64,000 bases of DNA from Bin87 sp963692995 (GTDB taxonomy: Bacteria; Chloroflexota; Dehalococcoidia; Lucifugimonadales; UBA3495): the NCBI GenBank assembly GCA_963692995.1, contig OY843611.1:1116001-1180000 (forward strand), written 5' to 3'. The notes below the pieces were generated by a model. That model was not told the DNA's origin. It saw nothing but the letters and a program-made list of their open reading frames with translations, and searched no databases. A program made the translations under genes and the position numbers. Positions 49,240 to 58,566 of the stretch are shown here, piece after piece (the first letter of the stretch is position 1; every line of letters begins with the position of its first letter).

Positions 49240-49314
49240 GCAAGCATCGCCGCGCCGCGCTGAACGGGAATATTCCCGAGCTATTCACCAACCCCGAATT
49301 CCGGTCCGACCGAC

Positions 49315-50673
49315 TTGAATACATTCCTGATCAAATCGCTGGTCCGCCAGCACCGCCGCAAAATTCTTTTCAGCCTGTTAATTCTGACGGTACTGTTCTA
49401 TTCGTTGGGCACGGGATTCCCCTTTTTCTACCGGTTGCTGTTCACCCTGATTGTGCTGGTGGGCATTGGATACGCTTGGGCCTGGTTGAACCTGCGCGGA
49501 TTAGACGTGCGGCTGACCCGGCTGGGCAATCGAGGTCGGGTCGGAGAATTCCTGGAGGGCCAGGTCCAGCTGATCAACCGCTCCCGTCTGCCCAAATCCT
49601 GGCTGGAAGTGACCGAAGATACCGACCTGGACGACCCGGGCGGCCGCACCGTAGCCTTGGTAAAGGGGCAGGTGCGTTCCTTCCGCATCGAGACTTATCT
49701 CTCCCGCCGGGGTATCTATCGTACCGGGCGCGTTAGGGTGACCGCGCGGGATCCTTTTGGCCTGTTCCGCCTCACCCGTTCTTTTCTCAACGAACACTCC
49801 TACACCGTGCTGCCGCAAACCCTTCCCCTGCCCGACCTGGACCGCCGTTTTGCCAACCTGCCCAGCGATTCCGCCTTCTCCCGGCGCACCCCGGCTATCA
49901 CCCCTGAGTCCTCCACCGTCCGCGACTACGCCCATGGCGACAGCCTCCGCCGCATTCACTGGCCGTACACGGCCCGCATGAACCGCCTGATGGTCAAGGA
50001 GTTCGACATCGGCGTTTCCGCCCAGGCCTGGGTTCTCCTGGACATGGAACGACGCTCCCACTTCGGCGAAGCGCCCGATAACACCGAGGAGTTGGCCGTG
50101 ACTGTTGCCGCATCCCTGGTGCGACACTGGGATCAAACCGCCGTGCCTGTGGGCCTGGCCGCAAACGCAGGTCAGCTATGGACGCTCAAGCCCGACCGCC
50201 GTCCGGCCCAGTTGGGCATCTTGATGGAAACACTGGCGGGGATACGCGCCGACGGCTTTTTGCCCTTGGAACGGTTCATCTACGATTTGCGTCCCCAGCT
50301 TTCCGGGTTCAACACTCTCATGGTCATCACCCCATCCCGCCGCCCCGAATGGACCTCGGCCCTGGTTGGTTTGCGCCGACAGGGCATCAATGTGGCGGTT
50401 TGTTACATTGACCCCAATTCTTTCCCGCTTTCGGACGCCAACGCTTCTCCCGGCATCACCGGGCAAATCACTGCTGATTATTTAACCCAACACGACATAC
50501 CCCTCTACATGGTTCGTCATGGCGAGGACATCAACCTGGCCCTGTCCCGGCCAGTAGCTGCCGGGCCGTCGCGCAGCAGCGGCTCCGCAACTGCCGAGAA
50601 CGCTGGTAGCTCTCCCAACGAAACTTCCCCCGCTGCCGGAACGTCCCCCTCTGCTGCTCCCGTCGCGTCGTGA
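49315..50673 (+). CDS. DUF58 (VWA-like) membrane-anchored protein
   Basis: 452 residues from a TTG at 49315. Two hydrophobic helices at about residues 17-58 (ILFSLLILTVLFYSLGTGF, LLFTLIVLVGIGYAWAWL) anchor it. RGIYRTGRVRVTARDPFGLF, then VRDYAHGDSLRRIHWPYTAR is the DUF58 signature (R-x-Y-x2-G-D-x2-R-x-I-x-W), followed by a VWA-like segment AWVLLDMERRSHFG. The C-terminal 40 residues are Ser/Ala/Pro-rich. Partner of the MoxR ATPase upstream (75-base gap). Confidence 0.9.
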   Translation: MNTFLIKSLVRQHRRKILFSLLILTVLFYSLGTGFPFFYRLLFTLIVLVGIGYAWAWLNLRGLDVRLTRLGNRGRVGEFLEGQVQLINRSRLPKSWLEVTEDTDLDDPGGRTVALVKGQVRSFRIETYLSRRGIYRTGRVRVTARDPFGLFRLTRSFLNEHSYTVLPQTLPLPDLDRRFANLPSDSAFSRRTPAITPESSTVRDYAHGDSLRRIHWPYTARMNRLMVKEFDIGVSAQAWVLLDMERRSHFGEAPDNTEELAVTVAASLVRHWDQTAVPVGLAANAGQLWTLKPDRRPAQLGILMETLAGIRADGFLPLERFIYDLRPQLSGFNTLMVITPSRRPEWTSALVGLRRQGINVAVCYIDPNSFPLSDANASPGITGQITADYLTQHDIPLYMVRHGEDINLALSRPVAAGPSRSSGSATAENAGSSPNETSPAAGTSPSAAPVAS

Positions 50674-50698
50674 TGCCGCTCTATAGAGGCCCGCGGTC

Positions 50699-53239
50699 AT
50701 GGCTTCCGTAACATCTCCGATTCCTTCCCTGACCCGGCCCCCCTCCGAGGCTAGGGCCTTTTGGCGCGGACCGGTGCTGGCGGATCGCTTGTGGGCCTTG
50801 CTCCTGGCCCTGCGCCCGCCCGATGGCTGGGTGGCTGCCGGACTCCTTACCCTCAACATGATCATCGTTGTCTGGTCGGTGGAGGTGGCCGACTGGGCTC
50901 CTACGCCGTCGTTGGTCCTGGTCATGCTGCTCGCTGTCCTGACCGCCCTGCTACTCTCCCGCATCCGGTTTTGGACCGCAGCCCTTCTGCCCATCGGGTT
51001 GCTAATTGGTGGCGGCGTGGTGATCTGGCAAATGGTCTCCGCTGCTCCCGAAGAACTGCACATCGTGAACGCGGCGGTGTTTTTTGAACGTTTGGGTCTG
51101 TGGATCTGGGCGGCTCGAGCCGAAGGGATCAGCGTTGATCCCTTGCCCTTTGCCACGGGACTGTTGATCGCCTCGTGGCTGTCGGGCTACTTGGCCGGGT
51201 GGGTATTTTTCCGCTACCGCAATTTCTGGGGCGTCTTCGCCCTGGGCGCCGTTGGGTTGCTTTCCAACCTCACCTTCCTGCCCGACAACGCCAGTATCTA
51301 TCTCGCGATCTACCTGTTCACCGGTCTGCTTCTGGTGGGCTGGGTGCAGTCAATTCGTTCCCGGCAACGCTGGGATCGCCAGCGCCGGATCTACGACGGA
51401 CACTTGGGGATCCTCACCGTTAGCGACACCTCGGTGGTGGCCATCGTCGCTTTGCTCATTGCCTTCTTGCTGCCGGTGGGCAGTCAATGGGGTCCCGCCA
51501 ACGCCTTTTATAATTTCACGCGCTCCCCGCTGGTGCATTGGGAGGAGGATTTCAACCGCCTGTTCGCGGGTTTGCCCGCCCGTCGCCCGTTGCCTTATCG
51601 CATTTGGGGCGACACCATGGCCTTCCAGGGCACCATCAACCCCGCCGACACCCCCGTGCTGCAAGTCAACTCCCCGGTGCCGCTCTATTGGAAAGCCCGT
51701 TCCTACGCTACCTACAGCCACGAGGGTTGGCTGTCGGAAGGAACCGTGCTCAAAGAACCGGGCTGGAAACCCGAGCACAGTACTCCTGGCCCATATCAGG
51801 AACGGTTCAACGTAACCTTTGAGGTCACACCAAAATACGACAGTCGTAGTCTGTTCGCCGGCGGGCAGGTCATCGGCGCCAACCGCGACATTCGCATCGA
51901 GACCTTTGACTCCCCCCGCTACGTCATCAACCCCGATCCGGATAGCCCCATCGATGGCTTGCCTCCGGTGCTTCAAGATGCCGTAGCAGGATTGCGCGAA
52001 ACCCTCGCCGCCGACGCCTCTGCCGACTCCGACGCCGTTATGGCGGCTCTGCCGGCCGCGTCTTTCGTGCTGGAATCGGTCCAGCGGGACGATGATGGCC
52101 GCGTCCTTGAGGCCGTCATCGCCGAGATCGTTCCCTCAGAACCCGACGTGCTCGCGGTCCGCGCCGCCGGCGGTAACGCTGAAGCCGACGTCCCATACCA
52201 GCTGACGTCGTCAGTGTCTTCTGCCGAGCCGGACCAACTGCGGGTCGCCGGACAAGAGTACGCTCCCTGGTTGTGGGCGCGTTACACCCAACTGCCTAGG
52301 GATATGCCCCCGCGCGTTGCCGCGCTGGCCCGTGACATCACCGCCGAAGCTGAAACGCCTTACGATCAGGCAGTGGCCGTGGAGCAATATCTCAAAAACA
52401 ACTTCACTTACAACTTGGACATCTCCCCGCCGCCCTTCGGCGCCGATGGCGTGGACCATTTCCTCTTTGACAGCCGCCAGGGCTACAGCGAATACTTCGG
52501 CTCCGCCATGACCGTGTTGATGCGCAGTTTGGGCGTGCCGAGCCGCATGACCACCGGCTATACCACGGGGCATTCTCCCCACGGCTCCAACCTGTACATC
52601 GTGTCCGACCACCACAGCCACGGGTGGACGGAAGTGTATTTCCCGGATTACGGCTGGATACCTTTCGAGCCAACTCCCGGCAAAGAGATTCCGGTAGCCA
52701 TCCCGCCGGAAAAGGCCCGCCCCGGCGCCAGCGCTGAGGGAAGCGGCGATGCCGGCGACCTGCCTTGTGAAATCGAAGAGGATTGCGAAGACTTTGAATC
52801 GCTGTTCGATGACGAAGAGTTTGCGGCCACAATCGGAACCACCGCTCAGTGGACCGAAACGGTTCGGGGCGCGCTCCCTTGGATTATCGGTCTCGGCGCT
52901 GCCGCTGTGCTAATGGCTTTGGCGGCATGGGTTATTTGGCGCTCGCTGCTGGCCACGCCGCGAAACGTAACCGGAGCCTATCGGCGGTTGCTCCGGTTGG
53001 GCGCGTTGGCCTCCTTCCCCCTGCGGGAGCACCAGACACCCCACCAGTGGGGCTCTCGGCTGGCCGCCGCCATGCCGGAACAGCAAGCGGCCATCCGGCG
53101 CATCGTCAACGCCTACACTCGTCAAACCTACTCAGGCCGCGCACCCGCCGACGCTGACGATCCCGGCGGCATATCCGAAGCTTGGAAAACCCTGCGCTTC
53201 CCGTTGGCGTTGTACGCTCTCCGGCGCAGAGAAGTCTGA
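50699..53239 (+). CDS. TgpA-type transglutaminase-like membrane protein, active-site Cys reads Ser
   Basis: 846 residues. An N-terminal block of five to six membrane helices (from about residue 35 to 265), a large extracytoplasmic region, the transglutaminase core at about 570-670, and a further membrane helix (PWIIGLGAAAVLMALAAWVI) before a DUF4129-like tail. The core reads RQGYSEYFGSAMTVLMRSLG where active enzymes have G-x-C-E-x-F-A-S-A-M; the Cys is Ser. The His and Asp parts (DHHSHGWTEVYFPDYGWIPF) are intact. Third gene of the MoxR-DUF58 set. Likely acts on envelope proteins or peptidoglycan; catalysis is uncertain. Confidence 0.88.
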   Translation: MASVTSPIPSLTRPPSEARAFWRGPVLADRLWALLLALRPPDGWVAAGLLTLNMIIVVWSVEVADWAPTPSLVLVMLLAVLTALLLSRIRFWTAALLPIGLLIGGGVVIWQMVSAAPEELHIVNAAVFFERLGLWIWAARAEGISVDPLPFATGLLIASWLSGYLAGWVFFRYRNFWGVFALGAVGLLSNLTFLPDNASIYLAIYLFTGLLLVGWVQSIRSRQRWDRQRRIYDGHLGILTVSDTSVVAIVALLIAFLLPVGSQWGPANAFYNFTRSPLVHWEEDFNRLFAGLPARRPLPYRIWGDTMAFQGTINPADTPVLQVNSPVPLYWKARSYATYSHEGWLSEGTVLKEPGWKPEHSTPGPYQERFNVTFEVTPKYDSRSLFAGGQVIGANRDIRIETFDSPRYVINPDPDSPIDGLPPVLQDAVAGLRETLAADASADSDAVMAALPAASFVLESVQRDDDGRVLEAVIAEIVPSEPDVLAVRAAGGNAEADVPYQLTSSVSSAEPDQLRVAGQEYAPWLWARYTQLPRDMPPRVAALARDITAEAETPYDQAVAVEQYLKNNFTYNLDISPPPFGADGVDHFLFDSRQGYSEYFGSAMTVLMRSLGVPSRMTTGYTTGHSPHGSNLYIVSDHHSHGWTEVYFPDYGWIPFEPTPGKEIPVAIPPEKARPGASAEGSGDAGDLPCEIEEDCEDFESLFDDEEFAATIGTTAQWTETVRGALPWIIGLGAAAVLMALAAWVIWRSLLATPRNVTGAYRRLLRLGALASFPLREHQTPHQWGSRLAAAMPEQQAAIRRIVNAYTRQTYSGRAPADADDPGGISEAWKTLRFPLALYALRRREV

Positions 53240-53327
53240 ACCCGGCCAATGCGAAATCCGCATGCCCCGCGCTGACCGGATGCCCCCGCTGAACTGTGAT
53301 CTTATGAACTTAGTCAACCAGGATGAA

Positions 53328-53840
53328 ATGACGCTGCGCTATTGTTTGCAGGAAACCCCCTTCGGCTGGGTCGCCTTGCTCGGTGGACGTGATGGCCTGC
53401 GTCGCGTGAGCTTGCAACCTCAGCCGCAGGACGCGCTGGACGGGTTGGGAGAAGCGTTGGGTAACGCCGAGGAAAACACCGCCCAGTTGGCCGATGTGCT
53501 GGCCGCCTTAAACGATTACTTCGCGGGCGACCTGACGGCTTTGGATGGCATTACACTGGATTTTTCCGCCGCTCCGCCCTTTTTCGGCGCAGCGTGGGGC
53601 GCCTGCCGCGCTATTCCGCCGGGCGAAACTCGTTCCTACCGGTGGCTGGCAACTGCTGCCGGCAATCCCCGGGCATCGCGAGCCGCCGGCCAGGCTATGG
53701 CCAAAAACCCCTTCCCTCTGATCGTCCCCTGTCACCGCGTGGTCGGCAGCAACGGCGGGCTGCACGGCTATGGAGCCGGCGGCGTCGACGTAAAGGCCCG
53801 TCTGTTGGAGATGGAGCGGCGACAGGCAACATTACTCTGA
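53328..53840 (+). CDS. Methylated-DNA-protein cysteine methyltransferase
   Basis: 170 residues from the ATG at 53328 (AGGA 4 bases before); upstream in-frame starts at 53262 and 53304 are possible. FFGAAWGACRAIPPGETRSY, RWLATAAGNPRASRAAGQAM and PFPLIVPCHRVVGSNGGLHG give the MGMT/Ada DNA-binding helix and the P-C-H-R-V active site that accepts the alkyl group from O6-alkylguanine. The N-terminal domain is short. It lies 88 bases after the transglutaminase gene, possibly its own unit. Confidence 0.92.
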   Translation: MTLRYCLQETPFGWVALLGGRDGLRRVSLQPQPQDALDGLGEALGNAEENTAQLADVLAALNDYFAGDLTALDGITLDFSAAPPFFGAAWGACRAIPPGETRSYRWLATAAGNPRASRAAGQAMAKNPFPLIVPCHRVVGSNGGLHGYGAGGVDVKARLLEMERRQATLL

Positions 53841-53895
53841 ACGCTGAAGGCATATTGCGCCACGATGGGTTTAAGAGTGGCTAACCCATGGACAG

Positions 53896-54357
53896 TCAGT
53901 TGCCATTGGCAGAGGATCCGTTGCCAAAGTCAGGCGGCAATTCGTTGAATGGTTGTCCGTTGGCTTCAGCCTCCAGCCGCCGTTGGTTCCATTGGCGCCA
54001 AACAACATCGGCTTCGTCGCGGCCTTGCGCTATACCTTGCGCTATGCCCTCCTCTCTACTTTCCTCACGAATTTTTTGGCGAAACATAGCAGCGAATACC
54101 ATAAAGGCTCCTTCTACCAGGATAGGACTGGCTAACAGCCAGAACCCGGCGGCGCGTGTGGTGTCGCCCACGACTGCTGACGGCGTTTTCTCCCAGGATG
54201 GGTTTTCGGCAATCATGACGTGGACGAATATGTAGAAAATGAGAGTGACGACGAAACATATACTGAACGTCCAGAAATGCGGTCTAATACGCTCTGCCGG
54301 TACGCTGAGTATGGTTACCCGTTCCGCATCGTTGTCACTCCGCCCTCGATGACTCAT
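53896..54357 (-). CDS. Two-helix membrane protein with coiled-coil tail
   Basis: 153 residues. Two membrane helices (WTFSICFVVTLIFYIFVHVM, FWLLASPILVEGAFMVFAAM), then a basic/acidic coiled coil (EESREEGIAQGIAQGRDEAD) and a conserved-looking tail (WNQRRLEAEANGQPFNELPP). I have seen this tail in Chloroflexota proteins of unknown role, sometimes in several copies per genome. Converges with the MGMT gene. Function unknown. Confidence 0.7.
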   Translation of the reverse strand: MSHRGRSDNDAERVTILSVPAERIRPHFWTFSICFVVTLIFYIFVHVMIAENPSWEKTPSAVVGDTTRAAGFWLLASPILVEGAFMVFAAMFRQKIREESREEGIAQGIAQGRDEADVVWRQWNQRRLEAEANGQPFNELPPDFGNGSSANGN

Positions 54358-54409
54358 ATGCTATGCCTGCAACCAGAATCGGGCAAGAGGCGGTGGCGCC
54401 GGGCCCCGC

Positions 54410-55942
54410 CTAACCCAGCCCTCGAGCCCGATATTGCAGCGCTTCGGCCAAGTGCGCTGGCCCAATCCGTTCCGCTCCCGCCAGGTCGGCCACGGTGCGG
54501 GCCACCTTGACCACACGGTGCAACGCGCGAGCCGAAAGATCCAGCTGTTGGGAGGCTCTTTGCAGCAGCGCCGAGGCATCTTCCCGCAAGTCACAGTAGT
54601 CCCATATCCTGGAACCGGACAGCTCCGCATTAGACCTCCCTGGTTCGTCCCCATTCTTCGCGAACCGAGCTTCCTGAATTCCGCGGGCCGCAACCACCCG
54701 GTCCCGCACCTTTGCCGATGACTCGGCGACAGACTGCCCCAACAGGCTGTCGTACTCTACCGGCGGAACCTCCACGAAGATATCGATACGCTCCAGAAGT
54801 GGCCCACTGATTCGCCTCTGGTACCGCGCCAGCGCCGACGGACTGCAAACGCACTCCTTCCGCGGATGAGAGGCGTAGCCGCAGGGACAAGGATTCATCG
54901 CGCCCACCAGCATGAAACTGGCCGGGTAGGTCACCGTGCCGCTGACCCGTGTAATCGTCACCGTCTTGTCTTCCAGAGGCTGGCGCAGCGATTCCAATGC
55001 GGCGTGACCGAACTCCGGCAATTCGTCCAGGAACAGGACGCCCCGGTGACTCAGCGTGATCTCGCCTGGACGCAGCATCCGGCCTCCACCCACGAGACCG
55101 GCGTTTGATATGGTGTAATGCGGCGCCCGGAACGGTCGCTGGGCGACGAGCGGGCTGTCCGGCGGCAGGTTGCCGCTGACGCTGTAGATCTTGGTGACGT
55201 CCAGCGCTTCATCTGTGCTCAGGTAAGGCAGGATGCCCGGCAGCCCCCTCGCCAGCAGTGTCTTGCCCGAACCGGGCGGACCGCTGAGCAGGATGTTATG
55301 AAACCCGGCGGCGGCAACCTCCAGCGCCCGTTTGGCGTGGTCTTGCCCTCTGATGTGGCGTAGATCGGTACTGTCCGGCTGCTGGCGATTGCCGTTGAGA
55401 TATACCCCGCTACGGGGGAACGGCGCGATGGCGGCGTCACCCTGTAGGTGGGCCAGCAACTGCGCCAGTGTCTCCACCGGATAGACGGTCATGCCATCCA
55501 CCAGCGCGGCCTCGGCGGCATCCACGGCCGGCACGTACACGCTGCGCACGCCTTGGTCCCGCGCTACTGACACCATGGGCAAGATGCCGGCAGTGTGGCG
55601 CAAGCCGCCGTCCAGCGACAGCTCGCCAAGAAAGATCGCCGGCTCCGGCGTAGGCGGCGCCTGTCCGGTGCTGAACAGGATGCCAACTGCTATAGGCAGG
55701 TCGTAGGCTGGTCCGGCCTTCTTCAAATCGGCCGGCGCCAAGTTGACGGTGATCCGTCGCATGGGAAACTCGCCGCCGCTGTTCCGCACGGCGGCGCGCA
55801 CCCGTTCTTTCGCCTCCTGCACCGCAGTGTCGGGCAGGCCGACGATGTGAAACGCGGGCAGCCCCGGGGAAATATCCGTTTCCGCCTGGATGATCTGACC
55901 ATCCAGTCCAATAACCGCGCACGTTTGAGCAGTTGCCAACAT
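54410..55942 (-). CDS. comM: ComM/YifB-family Mg-chelatase-like AAA+ helicase
   Basis: 510 residues, normal for the family. The N-terminal Lon-like domain (VIGLDGQIIQAETDISPGLP, FHIVGLPDTAVQEAKERVRA, RRITVNLAPADLKKAGPAYD) is followed by the AAA+ core: LLSGPPGSGKTLLARGLPGI (Walker A), GVLFLDELPEFG (Walker B), NPCPCGYASHPRKECVCS (zinc-binding Cys cluster), ISGPLLERIDIFVEVPPVEY. ComM drives branch migration in natural transformation of Vibrio; in other bacteria it serves recombination. No sign of damage. Confidence 0.95.
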   Translation of the reverse strand: MLATAQTCAVIGLDGQIIQAETDISPGLPAFHIVGLPDTAVQEAKERVRAAVRNSGGEFPMRRITVNLAPADLKKAGPAYDLPIAVGILFSTGQAPPTPEPAIFLGELSLDGGLRHTAGILPMVSVARDQGVRSVYVPAVDAAEAALVDGMTVYPVETLAQLLAHLQGDAAIAPFPRSGVYLNGNRQQPDSTDLRHIRGQDHAKRALEVAAAGFHNILLSGPPGSGKTLLARGLPGILPYLSTDEALDVTKIYSVSGNLPPDSPLVAQRPFRAPHYTISNAGLVGGGRMLRPGEITLSHRGVLFLDELPEFGHAALESLRQPLEDKTVTITRVSGTVTYPASFMLVGAMNPCPCGYASHPRKECVCSPSALARYQRRISGPLLERIDIFVEVPPVEYDSLLGQSVAESSAKVRDRVVAARGIQEARFAKNGDEPGRSNAELSGSRIWDYCDLREDASALLQRASQQLDLSARALHRVVKVARTVADLAGAERIGPAHLAEALQYRARGLG

Positions 55943-56098
55943 TCCAACCCCTCCACAAATTCGTTTTGATAGCCGTTTATTTCTTCGGCGTTCCTACTCT
56001 ACCATTATCGAACTTGTGTTCGCCACTGCGGATCGTCAGCAAAAATCCTCACCCTCAATCCCTTTGCCATTACTGGACGCCTAAACTATACTCTTCCC

Positions 56099-56926
56099 AT
56101 GGACCTCCAGTTTGAAATCGGCGATTCCCGGCGACCTCGGGGCCACGCCCTGCTGTATTTCCGCGTTGACACCGAGCCAGACCGCGTGTATGGCACATAC
56201 ATCATTACCCTGCCCATTACTGCGGACCTGACCAAGTACGTGCCTCCCTTCCTGGCCGCTCATCTGGGTAGCGGCGGATCGGGCCCGCTGGCAAATTTCT
56301 CCGCCTTCGCCATGCCCCCGATGTCGGAGTTGGTGGAAGGCGGGTACGATCACCTGGTGCGCCTCGCCAACCGGCGTGACGACGACCTGGTGTATGGTGG
56401 CAATATGTTCTCCTATGACCTGGCCCGCATGATGGAATCCGTGGCCCAGGCAGTGCAGGAATACTTCGATGCCTGCTCCCGGGCCGACCCCGGCGCGGGC
56501 GCCTTATCCGTCCCGGCCGATGACGCGGCCCGGCCGGAAGCCCTTTCGGCCCCGCTGGCCGGTGAAGAGGATTCCCCGGAGGCTGATACCGGCGGCCTGG
56601 GTGTCAACGAGGTGCTCTGGAGCTTTATGAGCCAAGGCGACCGACTGGCCGAGATGGGGCGGCTCCTCGGCCGGCTGCGCTTCGCCCAGGAAGGCAACGA
56701 TGACCCGGCCATTGCGGAAATCATCGCCGAAATGACCGCTCTGGGACGTCACCTGCCCGAAGAGTTCAACATCGGTTCATTGGTGAACGTCGCCGGGGAT
56801 ACCAGCCCCCACGGAGCGCAACTGGCCCAACTGTACCTGGACCGCTGCTACCGTCTGTCCTCCGGCGACACCGAGCAGGTACGCCGCATCGACGAGGCGA
56901 TCCGTAACCTGGAACGGCGGGGATAG
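56099..56926 (+). CDS. Conserved-looking unknown protein
   Basis: 275 residues. The first 130 residues read as a beta-rich domain (MDLQFEIGDSRRPRGHALLY, DRVYGTYIITLPITADLTKY, SAFAMPPMSELVEGGYDHLV) followed by an acidic linker and a helical C-terminal half (LWSFMSQGDRLAEMGRLLGR, IAEIIAEMTALGRHLPEEFN, YLDRCYRLSSGDTEQVRRID). No catalytic motif, signal peptide or membrane helix. No family recognised. Lies between divergent ComM and convergent XerC/D. Confidence 0.75.
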   Translation: MDLQFEIGDSRRPRGHALLYFRVDTEPDRVYGTYIITLPITADLTKYVPPFLAAHLGSGGSGPLANFSAFAMPPMSELVEGGYDHLVRLANRRDDDLVYGGNMFSYDLARMMESVAQAVQEYFDACSRADPGAGALSVPADDAARPEALSAPLAGEEDSPEADTGGLGVNEVLWSFMSQGDRLAEMGRLLGRLRFAQEGNDDPAIAEIIAEMTALGRHLPEEFNIGSLVNVAGDTSPHGAQLAQLYLDRCYRLSSGDTEQVRRIDEAIRNLERRG

Positions 56927-56933
56927 GCGAAAA

Positions 56934-57863
56934 CTATTCCCGCGCGGCTTCCGCTTTGGCGCGAGGGTGACTGCGGTCGTATTCCTCGCGTACATGGGAG
57001 TCGGTGAGGTGAGTGTACACCTGCGTCGTGGATATGCTGGAGTGGCCCAGCAACTCCTGCACATGGCGCAGCGACGCCCCATTCTGTAGCAGGTGGGTGG
57101 CGAAACTGTGCCGCAGGGTGTGTGGGGTAATCTTAGGATCGAGGCCCGCGGCTTTGGCTGTAGTCTTCAGAATGTTCCAAACCCACTGACGGGTCAGCCG
57201 CTCGCCGCGCTGATTGAGGTAAAGTGCCGTTTCACCACCCTTCTGCCCCAATAGTTCCACCCGCGCGCCTCCGATATACTCCCGCAGGTTCGAGAGAGCA
57301 TCCGGGTACAGATAAACGATCCGTTCCTTGGCCCCCTTGCCCCAGGTGCGGATAAATCCCTCTTCAAAGTCCGTATCCTGCACGTTAAGGGCAACCAGCT
57401 CGCTGACCCGCAACCCGGTGGCGTACAGCAGCTCCAGAATGCTCGCATCCCGTTTCCCTTCCGGAGTCCCAGTGTCGGCCGACGTGGTCAGCAACTTTTT
57501 CACGTCATCCTCAGAGATGAACTTCGGCACCGACCTTCCCACCCGGGGCGAACCCAGGTTTTCGGTGGGATCTTCGCTGATGAACTTGTTGGCGCTCAGA
57601 TAGCCGAAAAACGAACGCACCGCCGCCACCTTGCGCGCTGTGGTGGTATCCCGGTACTTGCGGTTGTCGCGCAACTCGCTGATGTAGGCGTTGAGCAGAT
57701 TGATGTCCACCAGACGCCAGGCCTCCTGGTCCTCGGAGTTCAGGCTGTCGGCGACGAATTCCCGAAACTGGTTCAGGTCGTTGCTGTAGGCGTCCAGCGT
57801 GTTTTGCGAAAACCCACGCTCAACAACCAGATGCTGTAGGAAGGAGTTCACCGTTTGCTTCAT
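56934..57863 (-). CDS. XerC/XerD-type tyrosine recombinase
   Basis: 309 residues from the ATG at 57863; a longer start at 57938 would add a 25-residue leader. The core-binding domain (FLQHLVVERGFSQNTLDAYS) and catalytic domain carry ATGLRVSELVAL (Arg I), WGKGAKERIVYL (Lys), TPHTLRHSFATHLLQNGASL (H-x2-R), QELLGHSSISTTQVYTHL (His, Tyr). All catalytic residues are intact, unlike the element's integrase. Typical role: chromosome dimer resolution. Its stop is 8 bases from that of the unknown protein, a tight convergent pair. Confidence 0.92.
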   Translation of the reverse strand: MKQTVNSFLQHLVVERGFSQNTLDAYSNDLNQFREFVADSLNSEDQEAWRLVDINLLNAYISELRDNRKYRDTTTARKVAAVRSFFGYLSANKFISEDPTENLGSPRVGRSVPKFISEDDVKKLLTTSADTGTPEGKRDASILELLYATGLRVSELVALNVQDTDFEEGFIRTWGKGAKERIVYLYPDALSNLREYIGGARVELLGQKGGETALYLNQRGERLTRQWVWNILKTTAKAAGLDPKITPHTLRHSFATHLLQNGASLRHVQELLGHSSISTTQVYTHLTDSHVREEYDRSHPRAKAEAARE

Positions 57864-58207
57864 CTTCTCCACCACTGGGCCGCTTGGCCGCGCCCGGATA
57901 CTCGGTGCCACGGCGCTTTGGCCCCTTTGAGGCATCATTGTTCTACAATGACGGGATTAGGGCATACTGGAGATCAAGCGAGATTCGGCGATTTCTTGAT
58001 GGCAGGATGCCGAAAACCCCAATCCATGCCGGCAACCGGTTACGCCGGTGCAACAGTCGAGCCGCTGCTGCTGCCGATTCTCCGGCAACTTGCCGGGCTC
58101 CCCGGCGCAGCAGGGCGATTATCCAAGATAATATAATCCCGGTCACCAGCATCCCGGTCACCAGCATCCCGCCAATCCAGCATCCCGCCAATCCAGGGGC
58201 AACCCGA

Positions 58208-58447
58208 ATGAATCCTTTCATCATCCTGTCCGTTCTCCCCCAAACCGGCAGCGAGCCGGCCCGTCTGTCCTTCCTGGCCTACTTGGACGTGTGGCTAATT
58301 AGCGGTCTAGTCCTGCTGGCCGTCGTCGTCGTGGTTGGCAAGTGGCTGTGGGGAAGGCTGCGCCGCCGCCCGGAAGACGACAGTGCGTACCGCTATGAGG
58401 ATGAGGAATACTACGCGGACGACGACTATTACTCCGAAAACAGGTGA
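58208..58447 (+). CDS. Small single-pass membrane protein
   Basis: 79 residues: a short head, one strong membrane helix (VWLISGLVLLAVVVVVGKWL), a basic stretch (WGRLRRRPEDD) and an acidic Tyr-rich tail (YEDEEYYADDDYYSENR), so the C-terminus should be cytoplasmic. Upstream lie short tandem repeats (CCGGTCACCAGCAT twice, then CCCGCCAATCCAG twice; 58138-58196). No family recognised. Confidence 0.6.
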   Translation: MNPFIILSVLPQTGSEPARLSFLAYLDVWLISGLVLLAVVVVVGKWLWGRLRRRPEDDSAYRYEDEEYYADDDYYSENR

Positions 58448-58566
58448 TTTGGTCTCGTACCGGCCCAAAACCTAATCGCCTGTTGCCTGCTTGACACTGG
58501 CCGCAGCGCTGACTACGCTTGCGTGATGTGCCGTCAAGCGCTAACCGCAAGTTCGGCAGTCTGACT

